From Limnovirga soli (GTDB lineage Bacteria; Bacteroidota; Bacteroidia; Chitinophagales; Chitinophagaceae), in the NCBI RefSeq assembly GCF_013106755.1, contig NZ_WHPF01000002.1, positions 248,001-312,000 on the forward strand: DNA of 64,000 nucleotides, in the 5' to 3' direction. The translations under genes were made by a program, and so were the position numbers. The notes under the pieces are model-generated. The model saw nothing but the letters and a program-made list of their open reading frames with translations. It did no database searches and had not been told where the DNA came from. Positions within the stretch are counted from its first letter, which is position 1, and each line of letters begins with the position of its first letter. Shown piece after piece: positions 36,001 through 44,928 of this stretch.

Positions 36001-36471
36001 ATGACAATTGAAAAAGGACAAATAGCACCGGATTTTACGCTACACAATGAAGAGAGAAAAGAGATTACACTTTCTGCACAAAAAGGAAGCAATGTTTTAT
36101 TATTATTTTTCCCTCAGGCGTTTACAGGTGTGTGTACTAAAGAGCTGTGCAATGTAAGAGATAATATTGTTGCTTTTAACAGCGCCAATGCAAAAGTGTA
36201 TGGTATTTCGGTTGACTCGCCTTTTACCTTGGCCAAGTTTAAAGAAGAGCAACACCTGAATTTTGATTTATTAAGCGATTTTAACAAAGAAGTGTCTACC
36301 GCCTATGGTAGCATTTATGAAAGTTTTATTGGATGGATGAAAGGTGTATCTAAACGGTCAGCATTTGTTATTGATAAAGAAGGAGTTGTGCAATATGCCG
36401 AGGTATTGGAGAATGCCGGCGAAGTGCCCAATTTTGATGCTATTAACGCAACTTTAGCCAATTTGGTATAA
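36001..36471 (+). CDS. Peroxiredoxin (AhpE/Bcp-like)
   Basis: 156-residue thiol peroxidase that reduces hydrogen peroxide or organic peroxides. Start at ATG 36001 (MTIEKGQIAPDFTL); the frame is open ten codons upstream from a TTG. Peroxidatic site FTGVCTKELC with Cys45, and a second Cys50 five residues later, the position used as resolving Cys in Bcp-type enzymes. YGISVDSPFTLAKFKEE is typical. Cytoplasmic; no partner reductase gene nearby. Confidence 0.92.
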   Translation: MTIEKGQIAPDFTLHNEERKEITLSAQKGSNVLLLFFPQAFTGVCTKELCNVRDNIVAFNSANAKVYGISVDSPFTLAKFKEEQHLNFDLLSDFNKEVSTAYGSIYESFIGWMKGVSKRSAFVIDKEGVVQYAEVLENAGEVPNFDAINATLANLV

Positions 36472-36544
36472 TAATAATTTGTTTTTTATAAAATTGATTT
36501 TGGTAATATGAGGAAGGCATTCTAATTTTACACAACGTACGCAG

Positions 36545-36910
36545 ATGAATAAAATTGTACAAATATCATTTTTAAGAAAAACCCTCTTCGCCTTATTACT
36601 GGTGATGAGTACTTCTTTGATATTTGCTGCTTACCATCCTTCTCCATTTGATTATCAGGTTAAAATTGTAAAATGCTATCCTAACCCTGCAGTATCGGTA
36701 ATAAATTTCGAATTTTCTGCTGAGGTGGATAAATCAAATACTTTACAGATTTATAGCTTTACCGGTAAAAAAGTTTCTGAATTACCATTAGCCACCAGTA
36801 AAATTACCATTACACTAGGCAATGAATTTTACAGGGGCATCTATATCTTTCAATTAAGAGATAAGAATGGTAAAATTTTAGAAACAGGTAAGTTTCAGGT
36901 AATTAAATAA
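36545..36910 (+). CDS. Signal peptide plus stand-alone T9SS C-terminal sorting domain
   Basis: 121 residues: a signal segment (about 10-29) followed only by a T9SS type A sorting domain. Its parts are KCYPNPAVSVINFEF, LQIYSFTGKKVSEL, and a C-terminal GIYIFQLRDKNGKILETGKFQVIK. Normally this domain is the tail of a large cargo protein; here there is no cargo domain. It could be a true small protein, a decayed remnant of a larger cargo gene, or a spare cassette. The following hairpin terminator argues for an expressed unit. Confidence 0.82.
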   Translation: MNKIVQISFLRKTLFALLLVMSTSLIFAAYHPSPFDYQVKIVKCYPNPAVSVINFEFSAEVDKSNTLQIYSFTGKKVSELPLATSKITITLGNEFYRGIYIFQLRDKNGKILETGKFQVIK

Positions 36911-37218
36911 GTAATTATTTATCAATTTATAAAAAAGAGCTACCATTTTGGTAGCTTTTTTTATACCCCTAACGTAAGGGCATTTTACCAGGTTTCCAAA
37001 AACTACTATTCCCAAAGTTGTAAATGGGGTGAAACTGGCATTACTAAGTGATTGATTATTAAGTAATTGGTTATTTTAAATTTGCTCCTTTTGCCGGAAC
37101 GCCCAATCCATTAAAGAAAAATTTAAAAAAACTTAAAAAAAAGTTAAGCAAGAATAATTACAATTTCGAAGTGCGCTTTACTTTTATGTTTTCCAATACC
37201 TACAAAAAACTAAAAAAG
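36911..37218. other. Intergenic region between the T9SS-domain and LruC genes
   Basis: After the terminator at 36931-36963 the sequence is AT-rich with no supported feature. The reading frame of the next gene is open from GTG 37171, but the coding start is probably 37219. Confidence 0.6.
36931..36963 (+). terminator. Rho-independent terminator of the T9SS-domain gene
   Basis: Stem AGCTACC / GGTAGCT with loop ATTTT and T-run, flanked by an A-run, 21 bases after the stop. Confidence 0.85.
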
Positions 37219-39294
37219 ATGAAAATCCTTATCCCTTCAGTAGTAGCATGTGCTTTTATGTTGTTAAGCATATCCTGCTCAAAAACGAAAGATGTAACAG
37301 TGGATCCTCCACCCCCTAGCCCAACCGACAGTACTATTGCTCCAAACAACTTTACGTTTGCAACTTCTAAAACGGTAAATATTGATGTTAGACTGTTGAC
37401 GAATGATGACAAGCCAATACCTGGTGTTCTTGTTAATGTTTATGGCACAGATACTGCTTCCAAGGATGGACCAGTATTTACAGCAGTTAGCGATATAAAT
37501 GGTTATATAAGAGGCTCAGTAGATTTACCCGCCTATATGGATACATTTTATGTAGACCCCTCTTATATTGGTTTAATAAGTTATGCTAAAGCATATGTTA
37601 CCGGCCAGAATTTAACTTGTACAATTGGTGGCAGTTCTGGCTTCAGTGGTAATATTTTAAAAGCTAATAAAGCTGACGAAAGTGATTATCACCATAGCAA
37701 TACTTTTTTTCCGGTATTTACAGGGCCTAATTTTACCCAAAGTATTAGTTATTCTTATCTTGGAGGATATGACAATAGTGGAAGGCCAAACAATTTAGTT
37801 ACACCTTCAGATGTTGTATCAGCACAATTACTAAGTTTTCTAAATGCATCTTTGCCTGAACAAAGACCAGTTCCAACTTATCACCCCGATTATCTTACCG
37901 GCAGTGCGGAAACCAATTTGAATATCACTGCATTGTCTGATGTTTGGATCACATTTGTATCAGAAGGTGCAGGATATCAAAATTCCTTAGGGTTTTATAC
38001 TTACCCAACCAACACACCTCCTGCATCAGTAAATGATATTGGTGAAGTTAAAATTGCTATTCCTAATGCTTCATTAAGCGGGTCTGGTGGAAACATGAGA
38101 TCTGGTGATAAAATTTTATTAGGCCGAATTCCAGCAGGTACTTCTATTGGCTTTGTAATTTTTCAAAATGCCTGGAACGGAGGTACAAGATTGGTAAACA
38201 CAAGTGCCACAAAGTTTTTTGCTGATGACAATCTCAATGCGAATGAAGACGCCAATCATAAAAGACATACCGTTCTTCTTTATGATGATATTAACGAATT
38301 ATTTGTGATTGGATTTGAAGATTTAACCAGAAGCACTGGTGGTTCTGATGATGATTTTAATGACCTATTGTTTTATGCCACTTCTAACCCAGTTGAAGCT
38401 ATTTCAAGGGAAAATGTTAATCCAGTTGATCAGCCTGTTGATACAGATAATGATGGTGTAAATGACACATACGACAAATTCCCAACTGATCCAGAAAGAG
38501 CATACATACAATATTATCCTTCTGAAAGCAACTGGGGTACTTTAAATTTTGAAGATTTATGGCCATCTGTTGGTGATTATGATTTGAATGATTTAGTACT
38601 GGGTTATAGATACAAATACATTAATAATGGTCTAAATAAAACTGTTGAAATGTATGGTGAATATGCAGTAAGAGCTGTTGGCGCCAGTTTCCAAAATGGT
38701 TTTGGTGTGCAGCTGCCAATTTTACCATCTAAAATCTCATCAATTACCGGACAAAAAACCAATGGTAATATGATAACAAAAAGTTCAAATGGTACTGAGG
38801 CAGGACAAACATATGCTGTATTTATTCCATTTGATAATACAAAAGCTATCTTCCCTGATGCAGGTATAATTAATACTTATGCAGGTGCCGCAAAAAGATA
38901 TGGCGATACAACAAGGGTATTCATAAGATTTACTACACCGTTAACAGCTGCAGAATTAGGCTCAGCACCTTATAATCCATTCTTGATTGCAGATCAAAAA
39001 AGAGGTTATGAAGTGCATTTACCTGGACAAAAACCTACCAGTTTGGCAAATACACAGCTGTTCAAAACAGGACAGGATAAAACCAATCCAAATGCCAATG
39101 TGTATTACTTAAGTACCAAAAACTGGCCTTATGCCATGAGTTATGCAGAAACATTTAATTACCCAATTGAATCTAAGGGAATTGACAAAGCGTACAGCAA
39201 ATTCCTTGATTGGGCAAGATCTGGTGGTGTTTCTTTTCCTGATTGGTACACAGATAAATCCGGTTACAGAGAATCAGCATTTATTTATCATTAA
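37219..39294 (+). CDS. LruC domain-containing lipoprotein
   Basis: About 691 residues from ATG 37219 (MKILIPSVVACAF); upstream in-frame starts at 37186 and 37171 would only lengthen a basic leader. The lipobox LSISC anchors it to a membrane, probably exposed on the surface. An early region has a carboxypeptidase-regulatory-like fold (VLVNVYGTDTASKDG). A DUF4114-like part includes EDLTRSTGGSDDDFNDLLFY. A calcium-type DTDNDGVNDTYDKFPTD repeat leads into the LruC domain (DLWPSVGDYDLNDLVLGYRY). Role unknown; such proteins are leucine-rich-repeat-associated or surface components in Bacteroidota. Confidence 0.87.
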   Translation: MKILIPSVVACAFMLLSISCSKTKDVTVDPPPPSPTDSTIAPNNFTFATSKTVNIDVRLLTNDDKPIPGVLVNVYGTDTASKDGPVFTAVSDINGYIRGSVDLPAYMDTFYVDPSYIGLISYAKAYVTGQNLTCTIGGSSGFSGNILKANKADESDYHHSNTFFPVFTGPNFTQSISYSYLGGYDNSGRPNNLVTPSDVVSAQLLSFLNASLPEQRPVPTYHPDYLTGSAETNLNITALSDVWITFVSEGAGYQNSLGFYTYPTNTPPASVNDIGEVKIAIPNASLSGSGGNMRSGDKILLGRIPAGTSIGFVIFQNAWNGGTRLVNTSATKFFADDNLNANEDANHKRHTVLLYDDINELFVIGFEDLTRSTGGSDDDFNDLLFYATSNPVEAISRENVNPVDQPVDTDNDGVNDTYDKFPTDPERAYIQYYPSESNWGTLNFEDLWPSVGDYDLNDLVLGYRYKYINNGLNKTVEMYGEYAVRAVGASFQNGFGVQLPILPSKISSITGQKTNGNMITKSSNGTEAGQTYAVFIPFDNTKAIFPDAGIINTYAGAAKRYGDTTRVFIRFTTPLTAAELGSAPYNPFLIADQKRGYEVHLPGQKPTSLANTQLFKTGQDKTNPNANVYYLSTKNWPYAMSYAETFNYPIESKGIDKAYSKFLDWARSGGVSFPDWYTDKSGYRESAFIYH

Positions 39295-39319
39295 TACATA
39301 AAATACAATAGCGTTTATT

Positions 39320-39356
39320 TAAAAAGGCCTGCTAAAGATTGCGGGCCTTTTTTCTA
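39320..39356 (+). terminator. Rho-independent terminator of the LruC gene
   Basis: Stem AAAGGCCTGC / GCGGGCCTTT (one G-T pair) with an 8-base loop and T-run, 26 bases after the stop. Confidence 0.85.
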
Positions 39357-39393
39357 TTTAAGCATATTATATTTTGCTGCCATGATGGCTAAA

Positions 39394-39425
39394 GTACAAG
39401 TGAGTGACACAACGAAGATGCCATA
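39394..39425 (-). repeat. Single repeat arm, type 4
   Basis: GTACAAGTGAGTGACACAAC at 39394-39413, identical to 20666-20685, followed by GAAGATGCC (TGCC also follows the other copy). It lies in the convergent gap between the LruC and GMC genes. Confidence 0.72.
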
Positions 39426-39448
39426 ATAAGAATAGCTGGTTACATCAT

Positions 39449-41050
39449 TTAATAATTTGTTTGCTTAATCATATCTGCTGCTTTTTCCGCAATCATAATT
39501 ACTGCTGCATTGGTATTACCCGAAACAATGGTGGGCATTATGGATGCATCCACCACCCTTAGGCCTTTAATCCCGTTAACTTGTAACTGATGATTTACAA
39601 CAGCATTTTCATCAATACCCATTTTGCAGGTACCTACAGGATGATATAGTGTTTCTGCACTTTTTAAGATATGCTGCTTTAAGGCATCATCGGTAAATTC
39701 TCTGGTGGGAAAATACAAACCTCCTTCCCTGCAATCAGCCAAAGCCGGTGCTTCCAGAATATCCATGGCTTTTTTTAGGGCAGTCAATAATATTTCCAAA
39801 TCATTAGAGGCCGACAAAAACCTGGGCTGGATAATGGGCGCTTCCGTTGGATTGTTGCTTTTTATAGTAATATATCCTTGGCTTTGTGGCCTTAATAAAA
39901 TACACATAATACTAAAGCCATCTGATTTGGGGAAAGTAGCCAAATCATACATATCAGTTGAATAATCGTTCCCAATATGTAAGGGCAAAAAATGAAATTG
40001 AATGTCTGGTCGGGTGAGTGAATTATTACTAGCCACAAATGCATTCGCTTCCAAAGGACTATTGCATAAAGGGCCCTTTTTAAATAACATATATTGCACT
40101 AATGCCTTCGCCATATTTAGTGGCTTTAACACACTGTTCCCTGTTGGTTTTGAGGAAAGACAACTTACGCCGCACCATAAATGATCCTGCAAATTTTTAC
40201 CTACTCCGGGTAAATGAATTTCAGTTTTAATACCTGCAGCTGATAACTCATTTTCGTCACCAATACCCGATAACAATAATAATTGTGGTGATTGTATGGC
40301 ACCGGCTGACAACAGCACTTCCTTTTTACAGGGTAAAATTTCTACAGATTTGCCTGAAATTATTTCCACACCAGTGGCCTTTCCATTTTCAATAACAATA
40401 CGTTTAACCGTGGTATTGGTTAATATTTTTAAGTTTGGTCTTGACAAAACTGGTTTTAAAAATGCAGCTGCAGTACTATGCCGTTTGTTATTTTTAATGG
40501 TAAACTGCAGCATTGAGGCGCCAAACTGTTCAGCGCCATTATAATCATCATTTCGAACAATGCCGTTTTGGGTACAGGCTTCTATAAAATATTCTCCAAT
40601 GCCCGATGGCACCTGTGCATGAGTAACATTCAAAGGGCCATTGGTGCCATGATATTTTCCTAAAAACTGTTCATTATGCTCGCTTTTAATAAAATAAGGC
40701 AACACATCCTCATAGCCCCAACCCGGGTTACCCAATGCTAACCATTCATTAAAATCTTCCTTATTACCCCTAACATATGCCATGGCATTTGTTGCACTGC
40801 TGCCACCAAGTGTTTTACCACGCGGTATATAAATTTTTCTATTATTTACGTGCTCCTGAGGTTGGGTATAAAAGCCCCAGTCCACACTTGAATGATTAAG
40901 TTTTGAATAGGCGCCGGGAATCTGTATTTCTAGTTTTTTATCAGGCGCACCTGCTTCAATTAATAAAACCTGAACAGTACTTTCTTCAGATAATCTGTTG
41001 GCAAGCACACAACCTGCAGAACCCGCACCAACAATTATATAATCAAACAT
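39449..41050 (-). CDS. GMC family FAD-dependent oxidoreductase (choline dehydrogenase-like)
   Basis: 533 residues. ADP-binding start [20 protein letters not shown] with FAD glycines, GMC signature 1 [18 protein letters not shown], signature 2 [15 protein letters not shown], and the C-terminal active-site His region [10 protein letters not shown] plus [15 protein letters not shown]. Oxidises an alcohol (choline, sugar or aliphatic) with FAD. No signal peptide. No betaine aldehyde dehydrogenase beside it, so choline specificity is not supported. It follows a Gfo/Idh/MocA gene on the same strand. Confidence 0.92.
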   Translation of the reverse strand: MFDYIIVGAGSAGCVLANRLSEESTVQVLLIEAGAPDKKLEIQIPGAYSKLNHSSVDWGFYTQPQEHVNNRKIYIPRGKTLGGSSATNAMAYVRGNKEDFNEWLALGNPGWGYEDVLPYFIKSEHNEQFLGKYHGTNGPLNVTHAQVPSGIGEYFIEACTQNGIVRNDDYNGAEQFGASMLQFTIKNNKRHSTAAAFLKPVLSRPNLKILTNTTVKRIVIENGKATGVEIISGKSVEILPCKKEVLLSAGAIQSPQLLLLSGIGDENELSAAGIKTEIHLPGVGKNLQDHLWCGVSCLSSKPTGNSVLKPLNMAKALVQYMLFKKGPLCNSPLEANAFVASNNSLTRPDIQFHFLPLHIGNDYSTDMYDLATFPKSDGFSIMCILLRPQSQGYITIKSNNPTEAPIIQPRFLSASNDLEILLTALKKAMDILEAPALADCREGGLYFPTREFTDDALKQHILKSAETLYHPVGTCKMGIDENAVVNHQLQVNGIKGLRVVDASIMPTIVSGNTNAAVIMIAEKAADMIKQTNY

Positions 41051-41090
41051 CTAAGTATAATTTTTATGTTACAAGCAATTTTACTTAATT

Positions 41091-41140
41091 GAGGCTTTAC
41101 TTGCCACGCTCGGTTCAAAGTTCCACTTTCATGGCATCAG
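41091..41140 (+). repeat. Single repeat arm, type 2
   Basis: GGCTTTACTTGCCACGCTCG ... CATGGCA (41093-41136), with TGCCA/TGGCA ends that can pair. No outer box. It occupies about half of the 99-base gap between two minus-strand genes. Confidence 0.78.
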
Positions 41141-41149
41141 AAAACAATC

Positions 41150-42148
41150 CTAAATTTTGTCCGCGTCATAAACTATTCCGGCCTTAGCCCTTATTGCATC
41201 CAGGGTTTCAATTAATAACATGGTATCTGCAAAGCCCATAATGGGGCTTTCGGTTAAGCCTTTACGCAGGCAATCGCCAACATGTCTTGCTTCATACTGG
41301 TAGCCAAAGCCAGCCTCCTTTTCAATAGGAATTAGTTCGCGCCCCTCTGTATTATTACTGTAATATTCAAAATTATTACCGGGGGCATAAAACCTGTTGG
41401 AAAGGTGAATGCGGCCTTCTGTACCATTTATATCCGCCTCAGTAGAAAGGTTAGAAGAAAAACTGGAAAACAGTTGTGCAATAGCGCCATTATTATACCG
41501 GAAGGTTACGGCACATTGCTCATCAACACCGGTGTAAGCAGGTGTCATCACAGCATCAATCATATCGGGTTTGCCTAATACGCTTAATGCGAAAAAAACA
41601 TTATAAATACCAATATCCATCATGGTGCCGCCGGCAAGGGAAGGTTCAAAAATTCTGGGGGCATAAGGTGGTACCGGTTTAAAACCAAAATTTATAAGCA
41701 CACTCATTATTTTACCCAGCCGGCCTTGCTGTAAATACTGCTGTAACATTTGATAATGTGGTAAAAATTTAGACCATAATGCCTCCATTAAAAACACATT
41801 TTGCTGTTGAGCAAGTGCAATCATTTGTGCAGATTGGCGGGCATTTATGGCAAAAGGCTTTTCGCACAAAACTGCTTTTCGATGTTGCAGGCAAAGCATG
41901 GTATTTTCAAAGTGCAGGTTATGCGGGGTGGCAATATAAATTACATCTACTTCATTATCGGTAGCCAAAGCTTCGTAAGTGGTATGAATGTTTTTTACCG
42001 AAAAATCTGCTGCAAAAGCCTGTCCGTTCTCAGGGTTACGTGATGCTATTGACACCAATTGTGCATCATTTACCAATTGCAGATCTGATGCAAATTTCCG
42101 GGCAATTTTGCCACAACCCAATATTCCCCAACGTATTACCTGTGCCAT
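41150..42148 (-). CDS. Gfo/Idh/MocA family oxidoreductase
   Basis: 332 residues. RWGILGCGKIARKFASDL Rossmann motif, YIATPHNLHFENTMLCLQHRKAVLCEKPFA with EKP, and GGTMMDIGIYNVFFALSVLG in the second domain. This resembles the dihydrodiol dehydrogenase/xylose dehydrogenase branch. Cytoplasmic and NAD(P)-dependent. Third member of the family in the window, next to the GMC enzyme; together they may oxidise sugars or polyols. Confidence 0.9.
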   Translation of the reverse strand: MAQVIRWGILGCGKIARKFASDLQLVNDAQLVSIASRNPENGQAFAADFSVKNIHTTYEALATDNEVDVIYIATPHNLHFENTMLCLQHRKAVLCEKPFAINARQSAQMIALAQQQNVFLMEALWSKFLPHYQMLQQYLQQGRLGKIMSVLINFGFKPVPPYAPRIFEPSLAGGTMMDIGIYNVFFALSVLGKPDMIDAVMTPAYTGVDEQCAVTFRYNNGAIAQLFSSFSSNLSTEADINGTEGRIHLSNRFYAPGNNFEYYSNNTEGRELIPIEKEAGFGYQYEARHVGDCLRKGLTESPIMGFADTMLLIETLDAIRAKAGIVYDADKI

Positions 42149-42298
42149 ATTTTTTGCAACAAGATAAAGAAAAATGCAGCATAAAAGTGATTCACCATTT
42201 AATCTATTGCCAATAACAAGGAGGCAGATTACGGTATTCGTAACCCCTTTATTTTAAAAAACTATATTTTTGTGGGGCAAAGTTGTAATGCTATTGGT

Positions 42299-42415
42299 AT
42301 GAATGATAAGGTAAAAGCTTTTTTAAAGCGTTTTGGTATTATTGGGTTCCTTTTCTTTTTAATTAAGGGACTGATATGGCTTGCTCTTTTACTGGGAGTG
42401 AGTAGTCTTTTCTAG
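42299..42415 (+). CDS. 38-residue membrane protein
   Basis: Short frame from ATG to TAG coding MNDKVKAFLKRFGIIGFLFF and onward to GLIWLALLLGVSSLF. It has a basic N-terminus (K4, K6, K10, R11) and one hydrophobic segment of about 24 residues, the profile of a small single-pass inner-membrane protein. It begins 150 bases from the divergent oxidoreductase start and is followed by a repeat arm. No known family assigned; the amphipathic-basic start and good codon use make it more credible than a random frame. Confidence 0.55.
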   Translation: MNDKVKAFLKRFGIIGFLFFLIKGLIWLALLLGVSSLF

Positions 42416-42494
42416 GATATACATTCGTAAATTGTTTCTATTTTCAATGCTTATTTATTGCTTCCTGTTTATTAATGCTGCTATACTTGTTGTA

Positions 42495-42552
42495 GTACAA
42501 GTGTGCGACGCAAGTAAAGCCAAATACCTGCAATTAGTTGGGCCAATAAAAA
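42495..42552 (-). repeat. Single repeat arm, type 1, inverted
   Basis: Core GTACAAGTGTGCGACGCAAG (42495-42514), then TAAAGCC and outer box TTGGGCCAATAAAA. The outer end directly abuts the stop of the minus-strand winged-helix gene at 42553. Confidence 0.82.
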
Positions 42553-42846
42553 TCAGGGCTGTTTTATTTGAAGATACTCCTGCAATACTTTTACATAAGC
42601 TTCAAATGCATTAACACCTTCGGGGGTAATTTTACAGGTGGTATTTGGATAATTATCTCTGAAAACTTTGGTAACTTCTATATAACCGGCTTCTTTTAAT
42701 TTTTGCACCTGAACACTTAAATTACCCGCAGTGGCATTGGTTTTTTCTTTTATAAAAATAAAATCAGCCTCCTTTACACTGATAAGAAGGCTCATTACTG
42801 CCAGGCGCAGTTGTGAATGTAATATGGGATCTAATTCTTTAAACAT
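42553..42846 (-). CDS. Winged-helix transcriptional regulator (HTH_34/ArsR-like)
   Basis: 97 residues forming one winged helix: LHSQLRLAVMSLLISVKEADFIFIKEKTNATAGNLSVQVQKLKEAGYIEVTKVF, with the wing at RDNYPNTTCKITPEG and a C-terminal dimer helix. It matches the small DNA-binding proteins that accompany membrane-protein genes. Its start overlaps the upstream membrane protein gene by 8 bases, so it is translationally coupled to it. It likely represses its own operon. Confidence 0.85.
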   Translation of the reverse strand: MFKELDPILHSQLRLAVMSLLISVKEADFIFIKEKTNATAGNLSVQVQKLKEAGYIEVTKVFRDNYPNTTCKITPEGVNAFEAYVKVLQEYLQIKQP

Positions 42847-43522
42847 TGCCTGATCTGGATTTTCTATAGCGCTTTTGCAAAATTAAACCCGGGATTAACC
42901 AGCAACTTATTGCTGCAATGGACGATAATAACATATCGAACATGCCCGAAGTAAAACAGGAAACAACAAAACAGATATAACAAATGATGCCACCAATAAT
43001 CATTGGCTTAAACTTTCGTATAAGTCCGGTAATCATAGTTGGCATGGCATACACCATTAAAAACAAGGATGAAATACTTGGTATAAATGGTGTGATAGGT
43101 GTTATTTCGCCGGTAATTGTATTTTTTTGCATTAAGGCTATATGCTGATCGGCCAATAAATCTGCGGCAGTGGTTGAAGCTATATTTTGATAAAACGTAA
43201 GACAGAACATGGTTACAGCGAAAATGATCCATACGGTATTTACAGCATTATCATCTCTAAGTTTTGCCTTACGGGCCCTGGATTCTTTAATAGAAATCCA
43301 AACCTGAGGCACTATAGCAAAAAGGGTAAGCATCCAAATATCTATATCAATATCCCATTTAAAATATAAACGCAAAAAAGTAAACAAACTACAAAAACCA
43401 ACCACGGCACCCCATAATAATGCGCCTACGCCGGTTTCATAATAATCGCTTTTAACCTTCTGCATCATTTCTGCAATTATGCGCAGGCTTTCCTGTTCTG
43501 TTAAAGATTTTTGTTCGGGCAT
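42839..43522 (-). CDS. Membrane protein, paralogue of 43530-44111
   Basis: 227 residues with about five to six membrane segments. It shares the same layout as its neighbour: an acidic N-terminal helix (TEQESLRIIAEMMQKVKSDYY), ALLWG at the first membrane segment, SIKE..ARKAKLR between segments, IRKFKPMIIGG, and a C-terminal PGLILQKRYRK. Family not recognised. It is 7 bases after the neighbour and overlaps the regulator by 8. Confidence 0.75.
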   Translation of the reverse strand: MPEQKSLTEQESLRIIAEMMQKVKSDYYETGVGALLWGAVVGFCSLFTFLRLYFKWDIDIDIWMLTLFAIVPQVWISIKESRARKAKLRDDNAVNTVWIIFAVTMFCLTFYQNIASTTAADLLADQHIALMQKNTITGEITPITPFIPSISSLFLMVYAMPTMITGLIRKFKPMIIGGIICYICFVVSCFTSGMFDMLLSSIAAISCWLIPGLILQKRYRKSRSGNV

Positions 43523-43529
43523 AGAGCAA

Positions 43530-44111
43530 TTATTTGCGATATTGTTTACGTAATAAATGGCCTGGAATAATATAACTTACCAATATAGCCAATGCCAGCA
43601 TTAATATTTGTGTATCAAAATTAAAATAAGGCGTAGCAATAGCTATAGGAAAAGTAAGCATACCACCAATAATTAGTGGTTTAAACTTGATTAAAGAGCC
43701 AGAAACATAAGTACCTACCCCATATAATATAATGTAAAAAGGATAGCAATACTGCCATCCTAGTTTTGAAAAAATAAAACCCAATGCAAAAAAAGAAAGT
43801 CCTAAAGCCGTCCATAAATACATATGTGCTGCACCTATAAAGGTTTTTACCCTTTCATTTTTTTTCTCTTTAATGCTAAGTATTAATTGAATGGCAAGTG
43901 CAACAAATGTTATAAACCAGGCATAATAATGTTGCGGATAATTGATTATTACTTTTAAAAAATATTGCAACATGCAACCAATCATTACCGCCCAACCCCA
44001 TAAAAGGAAATACTGGCTTTTGTCACTCATTGAATGCCTGGTAGATTCAATCATGGATTGAATGAGCGCTAAACTTTCTTGTGGAGAAAGTGTTTTTTCT
44101 TTATTAGGCAT
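43530..44111 (-). CDS. Membrane protein, paralogue of 42839-43522
   Basis: 193 residues with about six membrane segments and the same landmarks as the next gene: LSPQESLALIQSMIESTRHS, YFLLWGWAVMIG, LSIKEKKNERVK, LIKFKPLIIGG, PGHLLRKQYRK. The two arose by tandem duplication. First gene of a three-gene unit with the winged-helix regulator. The function is unknown; sensor or transporter roles are both possible. Confidence 0.75.
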   Translation of the reverse strand: MPNKEKTLSPQESLALIQSMIESTRHSMSDKSQYFLLWGWAVMIGCMLQYFLKVIINYPQHYYAWFITFVALAIQLILSIKEKKNERVKTFIGAAHMYLWTALGLSFFALGFIFSKLGWQYCYPFYIILYGVGTYVSGSLIKFKPLIIGGMLTFPIAIATPYFNFDTQILMLALAILVSYIIPGHLLRKQYRK

Positions 44112-44139
44112 GTGTAATTTTATAAAAAATGATTATTAA

Positions 44140-44187
44140 CCCAATTACAAAATATAAGGCAACTTAACTTGCGTCGCACTCTTGTAC
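44140..44187 (+). repeat. Single repeat arm, type 1
   Basis: Perfect core at 44168-44187 with AAGGCAACTTA before it; outer box poorly kept. It lies in a 125-base gap between two minus-strand genes. Confidence 0.75.
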
Positions 44188-44236
44188 AGCATAACCATAT
44201 GCCGCAAAAAGCATACAGAAAAATAAAAATTAGTCT

Positions 44237-44899
44237 CTATCCCGCTAGTTTTTTAGGCACATATTTACGCACAAACTTTGTAATTAAAATACTGCCAATT
44301 AAGGTGGGTAGTAGCCATAAAATCCATTGCATATCAATTTGCACATTTACCACCAGAAATGCGGTGTAAGAAGCTATCATCGCCCCCATCATTCTGGTAA
44401 TATGGTTATATAACCACACTTGTTTTACCCTACTTTTACCAGATAGCAGTTGATAATCTTTCCAAACAAAACTTAAGCATATTAAGCCAAACACACCAGG
44501 TACAATATTAAATGTATTGCCTGTAATAATACCTGTCGCTGCTAAATATATAAGAAACAAGGCAAAGCCAAGTCCGAAAATGAATAGCAGGTAATCTATT
44601 GGCGTAAAAACCTTTTCAGCATTTTTATTCTTATTTACAGCAATAATGCGCCAGGCGGTTGTAACCATATAAAAGGTAAAGCCACCAACTGCAAACAGGA
44701 AAATATTATTATGATCAGGTAAATTACTAATGATTAAAGCAGATACAGCAGCTGCCAACATACCTGTAGTAAACAACCTGCCGGCAAGAATATGTATTTT
44801 TTTGCCTTTTACTACTGCAGCTGCAATAGTTCCGGCAATTAGCCCAAGCGTTCCACCGGCTATATGTATAATGATAAGTATATTAAACAACTGCTGCAT
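44237..44899 (-). CDS. DUF2306-like membrane protein
   Basis: 220 residues with about seven membrane segments. HIAGGTLGLIAGTIAAAVVKGKKIHILAGRLFTTGM near the N-terminus carries the conserved His residues and glycines of the DUF2306-type family, and HITRMMGAMIASYTAFLV repeats the His theme. Family role is unknown. It starts 29 bases after the TPR-like gene's stop and is probably co-transcribed with it. Confidence 0.65.
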   Translation of the reverse strand: MQQLFNILIIIHIAGGTLGLIAGTIAAAVVKGKKIHILAGRLFTTGMLAAAVSALIISNLPDHNNIFLFAVGGFTFYMVTTAWRIIAVNKNKNAEKVFTPIDYLLFIFGLGFALFLIYLAATGIITGNTFNIVPGVFGLICLSFVWKDYQLLSGKSRVKQVWLYNHITRMMGAMIASYTAFLVVNVQIDMQWILWLLPTLIGSILITKFVRKYVPKKLAG

Positions 44900-44928
44900 G
44901 CTTATTATTTGTTTGGTTTGTTTTTATA

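Noticed and set aside
39449-41050. Specific assignment as choline dehydrogenase (betA)
   Set aside because: GMC enzymes are broad, and there is no betaine aldehyde dehydrogenase or transporter beside it.
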